Shown here in pieces: positions 40,674-47,450 of a DNA stretch of 48,789 nucleotides (position 1 is its first letter; the number at the start of each line of letters is the position of its first letter). The stretch covers positions 1 through 48,789 of the forward strand of contig OMSJ01000017.1 of assembly GCA_900313705.1 (NCBI GenBank), read 5' to 3'. Both the position numbers and the translations under genes were made by a program. The notes under the pieces are model-generated. The model searched no databases. It saw only the letters and a list, made by a program, of their open reading frames with translations, and was not told the origin of the DNA. The DNA is from an uncultured Prevotellaceae bacterium. GTDB taxonomy: Bacteria > Bacteroidota > Bacteroidia > Bacteroidales > Bacteroidaceae.

Positions 40674-40803
40674 CGTGCCTATTCGGGTTTTGTCGAGTGA
40701 CTAAATGGGCTTTGTCGAGTGGGTGAATAGAATTCTTATCGTGCCTGAAAAGGTTGCATGACGTGCCTGAAAAGGTTTCGTCGTGTTGCTGAAATGGTTT
40801 TAT
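40674..40803. repeat. ~22-nt-period array A6b
   Basis: Six degenerate units start CG(T/A)G at 40674, 40694, 40716, 40740, 40762 and 40782 (steps of 20, 22, 24, 22, 20). Consensus is near CGTGCCTGAAAAGGTTTYGT. It abuts array A6a. No gene is visible. Confidence 0.65.
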
Positions 40804-40861
40804 AAGATGCAGCGAAGATAAAGATTCTGTGCTTTTTAAGTTTCATTAAGACTCCTAATGC

Positions 40862-40891
40862 TTGCGGTATGCCATTTAATTCGTACCTTTG
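40862..40891 (+). promoter_or_regulatory. ompH promoter
   Basis: TTG (40862-40864), 19 nt, TACCTTTG (40884-40891), 33 nt before the ATG at 40925. Confidence 0.7.
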
Positions 40892-40924
40892 CATTCGCAA
40901 TATATATAAATGTATCAAGATTAT

Positions 40925-41545
40925 ATGAAAAACTATCTGACCAGTGCAGCTCTCGTGGCTGCAACATTGCTGCTTGGCGCTTGTGGCGCGAAGGGCGAAG
41001 AGGAAGCAACAACCGAAAACACTCAGACTGAACAGACCGTCGGCATGAAGATTGCCTATGTGGAACTCGACACGCTGATGAGCCAGTACCAGCTCTACAA
41101 GGACTACAGCGAGGTGCTCACCCGTAAGGGCAACAACATCCAGAAGACGCTGGCACAGAAGCAGCGTGCCCTGGAAAGCCACGCGGCTGCCGTACAGAAG
41201 AAGTACGAGAGCAACGGCTTCACCACTCGCGACGAAGTGGAACGCGCACAGGCTTCCATCCAGAAGGAACAGAACGACCTGGCCGAGCTGGCTGACCGAC
41301 TCCAGAATGAGTTCGCTATGGAGCAGGCACGCATCAACGACGAGGCTCGCGACAGCATACAGTCATTCCTCAAACGATACAATAAGACCAAGAAGTACGA
41401 CTACGTCATGGTCAAGGCCGGAGACAACCTCCTCGTGGCTAATCCCAAGTTCAACATCACAAATGACATCGTTAAAGGATTGAATAAACGCTACAAGATT
41501 AAACCCGAAGTAGCTGAGCAAATTAAGGCAGCCAAAGAAGAGTAA
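40925..41545 (+). CDS. OmpH/Skp-family lipoprotein
   Basis: The protein has 206 residues; ATG 40925 is preferred because it gives a proper lipoprotein signal (MKNYLTSAALVAATLLLGAC). The mature region has the Skp-like start IAYVELDTLMSQYQLYKDYS and a long coiled coil (NIQKTLAQKQRALESH, then QNDLAELADRLQNEFAMEQA), ending in a strand YDYVMVKAGDNLLVAN. Skp/OmpH proteins are periplasmic chaperones for outer-membrane proteins; this lipidated form would be membrane-anchored. Not the classic bamA-skp locus, so it is likely a paralogue. Confidence 0.88.
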   Translation: MKNYLTSAALVAATLLLGACGAKGEEEATTENTQTEQTVGMKIAYVELDTLMSQYQLYKDYSEVLTRKGNNIQKTLAQKQRALESHAAAVQKKYESNGFTTRDEVERAQASIQKEQNDLAELADRLQNEFAMEQARINDEARDSIQSFLKRYNKTKKYDYVMVKAGDNLLVANPKFNITNDIVKGLNKRYKIKPEVAEQIKAAKEE

Positions 41546-41592
41546 CGTTAAAGTTTTGCTCTAAAAATTGTTGATAACTTTTTCCTAAAACA

Positions 41593-41624
41593 TTTGGGAC
41601 TTTCGTGCTTTCTCCGTACCTTTG
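41593..41624 (+). promoter_or_regulatory. Promoter of the HU/SPOR gene, implying a leaderless mRNA
   Basis: TTTG (41593-41596), 20 nt, TACCTTTG (41617-41624). The -7 box ends only 4 nt before the ATG at 41629, so transcription should start at or next to the start codon. Confidence 0.75.
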
Positions 41625-41628
41625 TGGC

Positions 41629-42690
41629 ATGATTGAGTTATCGACACACATAGAATACATGCTTCTAAGCCATGACGAGGTAAGTGTCCCCATGCTGGGG
41701 ACCTTCATCGTCAGGGACATGAGCAGCAAACGCATCGACGAGGAAGGCATCTTCCTGCCCCCGTATCGCACCGTAAGCTTTCGATGGGACGAACAGGAAG
41801 CCGGCGAAGCATTCGTGGCATCGCTCTCAAAGCTCCATAACCTCTCGCGTCACGAGGCACGCATCATGTGCGTGGAATACGTCGATGAACTGATGCAGAC
41901 GCTCGCAGACGAAGGTTCGGCCTCCGTAGGCAGCATGGGCAGTCTGCTCAACGACGACGAGAGCGGAGAGATATGCTTCCTCCCCATGCAGTCCGGCATC
42001 GCCTCGCCTGCATACTACGGGCTCGATGCCATCCCGTTTGCCAAGCTGAGCCACGATGTCCGCCAGCACAGAGACAAGGTGCAGAAAGGCCGGAAGACAA
42101 AAGTAACATCCGTCGTGACAGACCGCGACACCATCACCATCCGCATCAACCGACGCTTCTTCAACTACGTGTCCGCTGTTGCTGCCTCCATCATCCTCTT
42201 CTTCACCTTCACTTCTCCCTACGGCAATCCCGTCGTAAACGGCGGTAGTCAGAAGGCTGACACAGAGATGCTGCTTGCTCCGAAGCTCGTGCCTGCAGCC
42301 AAACCTCAGCCCAGGAAGGCAGAGAAGCCTGTTGCAGCGACACCAGCTCCTGTAGAGGAAGCTCCTGTTAAGGTGGCCGAAGCACAACCCGTGCAAAGCG
42401 AGGAAGAGCCAATGGTCAACGGTCAATCCTCAATGGTCAATGATTATGTCATCGTTCTGGCAAGCGCCATCAGCAAGAAGAACGCTCTCAACTTTGCAGA
42501 AAAGCTTCAGAAGCAAGGCTACAAGGCACAGGCATGTGAGTTCGGAGGCATGGTGCGCGTCATCATCCCAGGCTTCGAATCGCAGGACGATGCCTACGCA
42601 GAAATCCGCCGCATGAAGTCGGAGAACAAAGAACTGTCAAGCGCTTGGCCCTGCAAGGTGAAGGAAGAAGTGAAACCTCTTGCTCTCTGA
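41629..42690 (+). CDS. HU-CCDC81-like and SPOR domain membrane protein
   Basis: The protein has 353 residues starting MIELSTHIEYMLLSHDEVSV. The N-terminal ~130 residues match the bacterial HU-CCDC81 pair of HU-like domains (VPMLGTFIVRD, then VGSMGSLLNDDESGEICFLP). A transmembrane segment (FFNYVSAVAASIILFFTF, ~180-197) and a Pro/Ala/Glu linker follow, then a C-terminal SPOR domain (DYVIVLASAISKKNALNFAE, then VRVIIPGF) that binds denuded septal peptidoglycan. The architecture links cytosolic HU-like domains to the cell-division wall site. The linker includes a heptamer-repeat peptide PMVNGQSSMVN. Confidence 0.85.
   Translation: MIELSTHIEYMLLSHDEVSVPMLGTFIVRDMSSKRIDEEGIFLPPYRTVSFRWDEQEAGEAFVASLSKLHNLSRHEARIMCVEYVDELMQTLADEGSASVGSMGSLLNDDESGEICFLPMQSGIASPAYYGLDAIPFAKLSHDVRQHRDKVQKGRKTKVTSVVTDRDTITIRINRRFFNYVSAVAASIILFFTFTSPYGNPVVNGGSQKADTEMLLAPKLVPAAKPQPRKAEKPVAATPAPVEEAPVKVAEAQPVQSEEEPMVNGQSSMVNDYVIVLASAISKKNALNFAEKLQKQGYKAQACEFGGMVRVIIPGFESQDDAYAEIRRMKSENKELSSAWPCKVKEEVKPLAL
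42412..42439. repeat. Heptamer island ATGGTCA x4 inside the HU/SPOR gene
   Basis: ATGGTCA, ACGGTCA, ATCCTCA, ATGGTCA in tandem, translated as MVNGQSSMVN between the linker and SPOR domain. Confidence 0.8.
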
Positions 42691-42761
42691 CTCCAAAGGA
42701 AGCTAATCTCCCCTCCCACTTCCCTGCTTAGCTCCCGCTAATCTCCACTCCCGTCCTGTAT

Positions 42762-42780
42762 GTTGCGATGCCATCGCAAC
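42762..42780. repeat. REP-like palindrome upstream of the FHA gene
   Basis: GTTGCGATG-C-CATCGCAAC, a perfect 9-bp dyad with one central base, in the 132-nt gap after the HU/SPOR gene. The rest of the gap shows no gene; no TAnnTTTG box was found. Confidence 0.7.
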
Positions 42781-42822
42781 CCACCCGCGCTTCCGAAACA
42801 TAAACAAACACTCATATTCTAA

Positions 42823-43368
42823 ATGAAAAAGGTCCGTTGCCCTAAGTGCAACACATATACACTCTTCGACGAGACGCGCTACGAACCAGGTCAGCGTCTC
42901 GTCTTCGTTTGCAGCGAGTGCAACAAGCAGTTCGCGATAAAGACCCCCTCTAACTCCCCCTTAAAGGGGGAGAAAGCAGGCGAGCTTTCCGCGAAGGAAG
43001 CCCTCCCTTTAAGGGAGGGTTTGGGAGGGTCTGTAGGGTCTGTCATCGTCGTCGAGAACGCCTTCCACTTTCGGCAAGAGATTCCCCTCGACATGGGCGA
43101 CAACGTCTTTGGCCGTTACGTCCACGGTACGAACATCAACAAGCCCATAGAGACCGTTGACCCCAGCGTCGATACGCGTCATTGCATCATCCGCGTGCAG
43201 CGAGGCAAGGACGGCCAGTTGCAGTACATCCTTCGCGATGCTCCATCAGGTACAGGCACCTTCTACATGAACGAGATACTTCGCGACCAAGACCGCATCC
43301 GCTTGCAAGACGGTTCCGTCATCACGATTGGTGCTACGACACTCATCCTTAAACTGAATGAAGAATAA
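42823..43368 (+). CDS. Zinc-ribbon plus FHA domain protein
   Basis: A 181-residue protein. The N-terminal zinc ribbon has C6/C9 and C30/C33 (RCPKCNTY, CSECNKQF). The C-terminal FHA domain (~95-178) has NVFGRYVHGTNINKP, DTRHCIIRV and ITIGATTLILKL, and should bind phosphothreonine peptides. The linker is formed by two inverted palindromic elements translated as TPSNSPLKGEKAGELS and ALPLREGLGGSV. The stop overlaps the next gene's start by 11 nt. Confidence 0.88.
   Translation: MKKVRCPKCNTYTLFDETRYEPGQRLVFVCSECNKQFAIKTPSNSPLKGEKAGELSAKEALPLREGLGGSVGSVIVVENAFHFRQEIPLDMGDNVFGRYVHGTNINKPIETVDPSVDTRHCIIRVQRGKDGQLQYILRDAPSGTGTFYMNEILRDQDRIRLQDGSVITIGATTLILKLNEE
42941..43032. repeat. Inverted pair of palindromic elements in the FHA gene
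   Basis: The left copy is 42941-42972 (AGACCC..., core CTCCCCCTTAAAGGGGGAG) and the right copy 43001-43032 (core CCCTCCCTTTAAGGGAGGG, ending GGGTCT). Each is 32 nt with a 28-nt spacer. All of it is translated. Confidence 0.92.
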
Positions 43369-44296
43369 ACAAAGCCCCCTCCCCGCTCCCCCTTTGGGGG
43401 AGTGCTTAAACCTCACTGCATATGGACGTCTCAGCGGCAATGAGGCACTCCCCAAAAGGGGGAGCGGGGAGGGGGCTGTTCGCTTCTTAGCTGCAGACCT
43501 CGATGGCACTTTGCTCACCACAAGCAAAACCATAACGCCTTATACTCAAAGGGTTCTTATTGAGGCGCAGCAACGAGGACTGACCATCATCCTTGCCAGC
43601 GGACGTCCGCTTTATAGCATCCTTCCTTTTGCCGAACAGCTTGAATTGCAGAAGCATCGCGGCTTCATCATATCCTTCAACGGCAGCCTCGTTTGGGATT
43701 GTGCCAAAGGGAAAGCCATCAACGAGCAAGTCATTCCGCTCAGCATCATTCCTCAGCTCGTGGCAGCAATAGGCGAGGACTTCCACATTCATGGCTACAA
43801 AGGTAACAGCATCGTCATTCAGGGCAAACCCGACGAAAAGTCGTTGTACATAGCCCGCGCCAACAAGATGCCTTTGCTCGAGACGGATAACTTCGTCGAG
43901 ACCATCACGGAGCCGCAGCACAAATGCCTCGTCACGGGTGCGCCTCGCAAGCTCTGGCACTTGGAGCGGAGGCTTCAGAAGCAGTTCGAGGCAAGCTTCA
44001 GCATCTGCCGAAGCGAGAGTTTCTTGCTTGAGATAATGCCAAAGGGTATCGACAAGGCCGATGCTCTTAGCCAACTTCTCAAAGCGTTAAACGGCAAGAC
44101 AGACGAGTTGCTCTGTTGCGGCGATGGCTTCAACGACCTCGGCATGATGCGCTTGGCTGGCATTTCCTGTGCTACACGTAATGCTAAGCGACCTGTCAAG
44201 CAGGCAGCCAGCTTCGTCACGGACAGCAACGACCGCGACGGTGTGGCTCATGCCGTGGAACGATTTATCAGTTTAGCGCCAGCACAGCGTAGTTGA
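43358..44296 (+). CDS. Cof-type HAD hydrolase with repeat-derived N-terminus
   Basis: A 312-residue HAD phosphatase. Motif I is LAADLDGTLLTTS (~44-56), motif II LASGRPLY, a C2B-type cap lies in the middle, motif III has Lys in MPKGIDKADAL, and motif IV is CCGDGFNDLGMM. These enzymes dephosphorylate sugar phosphates, FMN or PLP; the substrate is not deducible. The first ~40 residues (SPLPAPPLGEC, then EALPKRGSGEGA) are entirely encoded by an inverted pair of palindromic elements, with no ATG between them and motif I. The start ATG overlaps the FHA gene's end by 11 nt, so translation is coupled. Confidence 0.88.
   Translation: MKNKQSPLPAPPLGECLNLTAYGRLSGNEALPKRGSGEGAVRFLAADLDGTLLTTSKTITPYTQRVLIEAQQRGLTIILASGRPLYSILPFAEQLELQKHRGFIISFNGSLVWDCAKGKAINEQVIPLSIIPQLVAAIGEDFHIHGYKGNSIVIQGKPDEKSLYIARANKMPLLETDNFVETITEPQHKCLVTGAPRKLWHLERRLQKQFEASFSICRSESFLLEIMPKGIDKADALSQLLKALNGKTDELLCCGDGFNDLGMMRLAGISCATRNAKRPVKQAASFVTDSNDRDGVAHAVERFISLAPAQRS
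43374..43476. repeat. Inverted pair of palindromic elements at the HAD 5' end
   Basis: 43374-43405 is identical to the elements in mutS2 (11453) and rel (19769). 43445-43476 is its inverse with one A for the T-rich centre (CCCCAAAAGGGG). The ~100-nt unit forms a strong hairpin over the first codons of the HAD gene. Confidence 0.92.
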
Positions 44297-44297
44297 T

Positions 44298-44371
44298 GGT
44301 TAGAGGATAGTTGGGGAAGCTGATTTCGGAGCCAAAGGTATTCTCTAACCTCTAACCTCTAACCACTAACT
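44298..44371. repeat. Heptamer island TCTAACC x4 with inverted partner
   Basis: TCTAACC at 44344, 44351 and 44358 plus ACTAACT at 44365, facing GGTTAGAGG at 44298-44306. The pairing gives a hairpin between the convergent HAD and greA genes and could terminate both. Confidence 0.75.
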
Positions 44372-44387
44372 TCTCCCAAAGATACCC

Positions 44388-44852
44388 TCACCGCGTGACG
44401 CTTTCGACGCGGAGTTTTAAGGTGCCGACGGGGACGCGGACTTCCACCACATCGCCTTCGTTCTTGCCCAGGAGCGCCTGTGCGATGGGCGACTTGATGG
44501 AGAGCTTGCCCTCAGCCATGTTTGCTTCGTGCGGGCTGACAATTGTGTAGGTCATCTTCGCGCCAGTGCCGAGGTTCTGCATCTCCACCTTGTTCAGCAG
44601 TCCGATGCCGTCGCTGCGGAGCTTCGATGTGTCTATCACTCTGGCAAACTCCAGCACGCGTTGCAGGAAGCGAATCCTTCCGAGCAGCTTCCCTTGCTCT
44701 CGTTTCGCGGCATGATATTCGAAGTTCTCGCTGAGGTCGCCCTTGTCGCGAGCCTCCGAGATGGCGTCCTTCACGCGTGGCAGCTCCACCGTTTCCAGTT
44801 CGTGCAGTTCGGCTACAATCTTGTCGTAGCCCTCTTGTGACATATATTCCAT
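44388..44852 (-). CDS. greA: Transcription elongation factor GreA
   Basis: GreA rescues backtracked RNA polymerase. The 154-residue protein has the N-terminal coiled coil with the acidic tip (ISEARDKGDLSENFEYHAAK) and the C-terminal FKBP-like domain (SIKSPIAQALLGKNEGDVVE, then VRVPVGTLKLRVESV). Full family length. Confidence 0.96.
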   Translation of the reverse strand: MEYMSQEGYDKIVAELHELETVELPRVKDAISEARDKGDLSENFEYHAAKREQGKLLGRIRFLQRVLEFARVIDTSKLRSDGIGLLNKVEMQNLGTGAKMTYTIVSPHEANMAEGKLSIKSPIAQALLGKNEGDVVEVRVPVGTLKLRVESVTR

Positions 44853-44883
44853 TTTTATGTTATGACTTCTAAGTAGTAAAACG

Positions 44884-44891
44884 CAAAGATA
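44884..44891 (-). promoter_or_regulatory. greA -7 box
   Basis: TATCTTTG on the minus strand, 31 nt before the greA start. The remaining ~230 nt of this divergent 310-nt gap are AT-rich and show no gene. Confidence 0.6.
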
Positions 44892-45126
44892 CGAAAATAA
44901 ATCTAAACTTTGCCTTGTTATGTTCTTTTTATTTTAAGTAATGACCTTAAATGTACTTTATATAATTATTGTACATGAAATTACGAACGATGTTTCCTGC
45001 TCCATAACGTTCATATAGACGAGCATAAGTGGCATTATGACTTTCATATTCCACTATTTTCCTTAATATAAACTTTTGTAACCAAATTGTAATCGATTTC
45101 AGCGCTCTATATTGTCATATTTTCTA

Positions 45127-45134
45127 TACCTTTG
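45127..45134 (+). promoter_or_regulatory. -7 box of the Na/Pi transporter fusion gene
   Basis: TACCTTTG, 28 nt before the ATG at 45163. No convincing -33 box or Pho-box-like direct repeat is visible upstream. Confidence 0.6.
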
Positions 45135-45162
45135 CTGCAGAAATACATTTTTTGACTCAGAC

Positions 45163-47124
45163 ATGAAGATAGAACTGATTTTACGACTGCTCGGCTCTCT
45201 GGCTCTGCTCATCTATGGTATGAAGACGATGAGCGATGCCTTGCAGAAGTTGGCTGGACCGAGTTTGCGACACATTCTTGGCCGCATGACCGGCAACCGC
45301 TTCAGCGGCATGTTCACCGGCACAATCGTGACCTGCGCCGTGCAGTCATCCTCTGCTACCACGGTCATGACTGTCTCGTTCGTCTCCGCCGGCCTGCTCA
45401 CTTTGGCTCAAGCCATCTCCGTCATCATGGGCGCCAACATCGGCACGACGCTCACGGCCTGGATTATGACGCTCGGCTACAACCTCGACCTCACCGTCGT
45501 CGTGTTTCCCGCCTTCTTCATTGGCATGTTGCTCATCTACAAGAAGCGCCATCGCGTGGCAGGAGAATTTCTCTTCGGCTTGGCCTTCCTCTTCTGGTCG
45601 CTCGTCATGCTCAGCAGCGTGGGGCGCGACATGGACCTTGCTCACAATGCCGACGTAGTCCACTTCTTCGCCTCCTTCGACACCGGCAGCTATCTCACCA
45701 TCCTCGCATTCCTCCTCGCAGGCACGGTCATCACCTGCATCGTGCAGTCGTCGGCAGCTGTCATGGCCATCACCATCCTGCTCTGCTCCACAGGCGTGTT
45801 GCCAATCTACATGGGCATCGCCCTCGTCATGGGAGAGAACATCGGCACCACCGCCACAGCCAACCTGGCCGCGCTCGGCGCAAACACGGAAGCCAGACGA
45901 GCCGCGCTGGCTCATTTGCTCTTCAATGTCTTCGGCGTCATCTGGGTTCTCATCGTCTTCTATCCCTTCGTCAATATGGTCTGCCATCTCGTCGGCTACA
46001 ATCCCTCCGTCGCAGGTCAGGCTGCCCTCATTCCAGTCGTGCTGGCCATGTTCCACACCTGTTTCAACGTCCTCAACACGGCATTGCTCATCGGTTTCAT
46101 CCCACAGATGGAAAAAATTGTCTGCCGATTGCTGACAGAGAAACACGACGAAGCCAAGCAGCCCACTACATTGCACTACATCAGTGCCAGCGTAATGCAA
46201 ACGCCCGAAATAGCCGTCCTCCAGGCTCAGAAGGAAATCGTCCATTACGCCGAACGCATCCATCGCATGTTCGGTATAGCATGCGTACTCATCGACGAGA
46301 AAGACCAGAAAGAGTTTGAAAGCCAATTCGCACGCATCGAACGTTACGAAACCATTGCCGACAACATGGAGATAGAAATAGCCAACTATCTGGAACAAGT
46401 CGGCAACCAACATCTCTCGGACGAAACCAAAGAGAAGACGCGCGTGATTCTCCGACAGATCGGCGAACTGGAATCAATCGGTGATGCCTGCTACAAAATG
46501 GCGCGAACCCTCGTCCATCTTCGCGAAAACAAAGAAGATTTCAATGCAGACCAATACAGCAGACTCCACGATATGCTCCGTCTCGTCAACGAATCCATCG
46601 TCCAGATGATTGTAGTCGTCAGCGGACGCCGCAAAGACCTCACGCTCGCCGATTCCATCTCCATCGAAACAGACATCAACGAACTACGCAACCAACTCAA
46701 GGTGGAGACCATCATGGGCGTCAACGCCCATCAGTTTTCCTATTCGCTCGGCACAATCTACACCGACATTGTAGCAGATTGCGAGAAAATCGGAGACTAC
46801 GTTATGAACATCGTCGAAGCACGCCTCGGCAAACATCTGCTCGCCTACAACGGCCTCCAACTTAACCTCGACAAAAAGACGGCAACCATCGACGGCGACC
46901 GCGTCAACCTCACTCCGACAGAATTCGAACTGCTCCATCTGCTCCTTCTCAATCGCGGAAAAGTTCTCACCCGCCAACAACTCATGGACAGTGTATGGGC
47001 CGGCGTCATCGTCACTGACCGAACTGTCAATGTCAACATCACACGTCTGCGCAAGAAACTCGGCCCTTACGCTCAGAATATCGTCAGCCGCACAGGCTTC
47101 GGATACCTGTTTGAAGAGACATAA
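45163..47124 (+). CDS. Na/phosphate cotransporter with PhoU domain fused to an OmpR/PhoB-type DNA-binding domain
   Basis: The protein has 653 residues; ATG 45163 is chosen because it follows the -7 box and begins the family (MKIELILRLLGSLALLIYGM). Residues ~1-315 form the two inverted Na/Pi (NptA-like) repeats: TIVTCAVQSSSATTVMT, then GANIGTTLTAW, and TVITCIVQSSAAVMAIT, then GENIGTTATAN. Residues ~340-560 are PhoU-like helices with RYETIADNMEIEI and DCEKIGDYVMNIVEA. Residues ~565-653 are a complete winged helix of the response-regulator class: LTPTEFELLHLLLLNRGKVL, RQQLMDSVW, DRTVNVNITRLRKKLG, GFGYLFEE. The receiver domain is absent. This suggests a membrane transporter that also binds DNA, perhaps sensing phosphate flux. 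Canonical members stop after PhoU. Confidence 0.9.
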   Translation: MKIELILRLLGSLALLIYGMKTMSDALQKLAGPSLRHILGRMTGNRFSGMFTGTIVTCAVQSSSATTVMTVSFVSAGLLTLAQAISVIMGANIGTTLTAWIMTLGYNLDLTVVVFPAFFIGMLLIYKKRHRVAGEFLFGLAFLFWSLVMLSSVGRDMDLAHNADVVHFFASFDTGSYLTILAFLLAGTVITCIVQSSAAVMAITILLCSTGVLPIYMGIALVMGENIGTTATANLAALGANTEARRAALAHLLFNVFGVIWVLIVFYPFVNMVCHLVGYNPSVAGQAALIPVVLAMFHTCFNVLNTALLIGFIPQMEKIVCRLLTEKHDEAKQPTTLHYISASVMQTPEIAVLQAQKEIVHYAERIHRMFGIACVLIDEKDQKEFESQFARIERYETIADNMEIEIANYLEQVGNQHLSDETKEKTRVILRQIGELESIGDACYKMARTLVHLRENKEDFNADQYSRLHDMLRLVNESIVQMIVVVSGRRKDLTLADSISIETDINELRNQLKVETIMGVNAHQFSYSLGTIYTDIVADCEKIGDYVMNIVEARLGKHLLAYNGLQLNLDKKTATIDGDRVNLTPTEFELLHLLLLNRGKVLTRQQLMDSVWAGVIVTDRTVNVNITRLRKKLGPYAQNIVSRTGFGYLFEET

Positions 47125-47181
47125 ATCCTTCCACCAATATCAAATCTTCTGAATCCTGTTATTTCATAATAGAATATAGAA

Positions 47182-47214
47182 CAAGCCCCGAGGGTCGATT
47201 GCTCTCGGGGCTTG
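47182..47214. terminator. Hairpin after the transporter fusion gene
   Basis: CAAGCCCCGAG and CTCGGGGCTTG (11-bp stem), with TTCTATATTCT on the minus strand. It is a copy of the aquaporin terminator at 48600-48632 and may end plus-strand transcription of the transporter gene as well. Confidence 0.75.
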
Positions 47215-47235
47215 ATGTATCGTGGAAGTATGTGC

Positions 47236-47298
47236 TTATTCCTTTGGCTCGACAATCTTCCAGAGGCAAGCAGCAACGAGGGCACCTACGAAGGGACC
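47236..47298 (-). pseudogene. C-terminal fragment of an aquaporin gene
   Basis: The minus strand encodes GPFVGALVAACLWKIVEPKE and a stop, matching the last 20 codons of the aquaporin at 48654 at 18 positions. With its hairpin, a 120-nt block (47180-47299) matches 48598-48717 without gaps at 107 positions. Homology stops abruptly at 47299, where an AATTCA-type repeat begins. The stretch from 47300 to 47450 contains only AT-rich sequence with no gene. Confidence 0.8.
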
Positions 47299-47450
47299 TC
47301 AGTCAATTCAAAATTCATAATTATTAGTGCGGTAGCCAATCTGTTTAATCCGTTTTAATTTGTTGTAGAAGATATATTTTGTTTAATCGGCTAAATCTGT
47401 GGTTCGATTTATTGTCTGAAGTAATCCATGTCCTGTTATTGTGATTGTCC

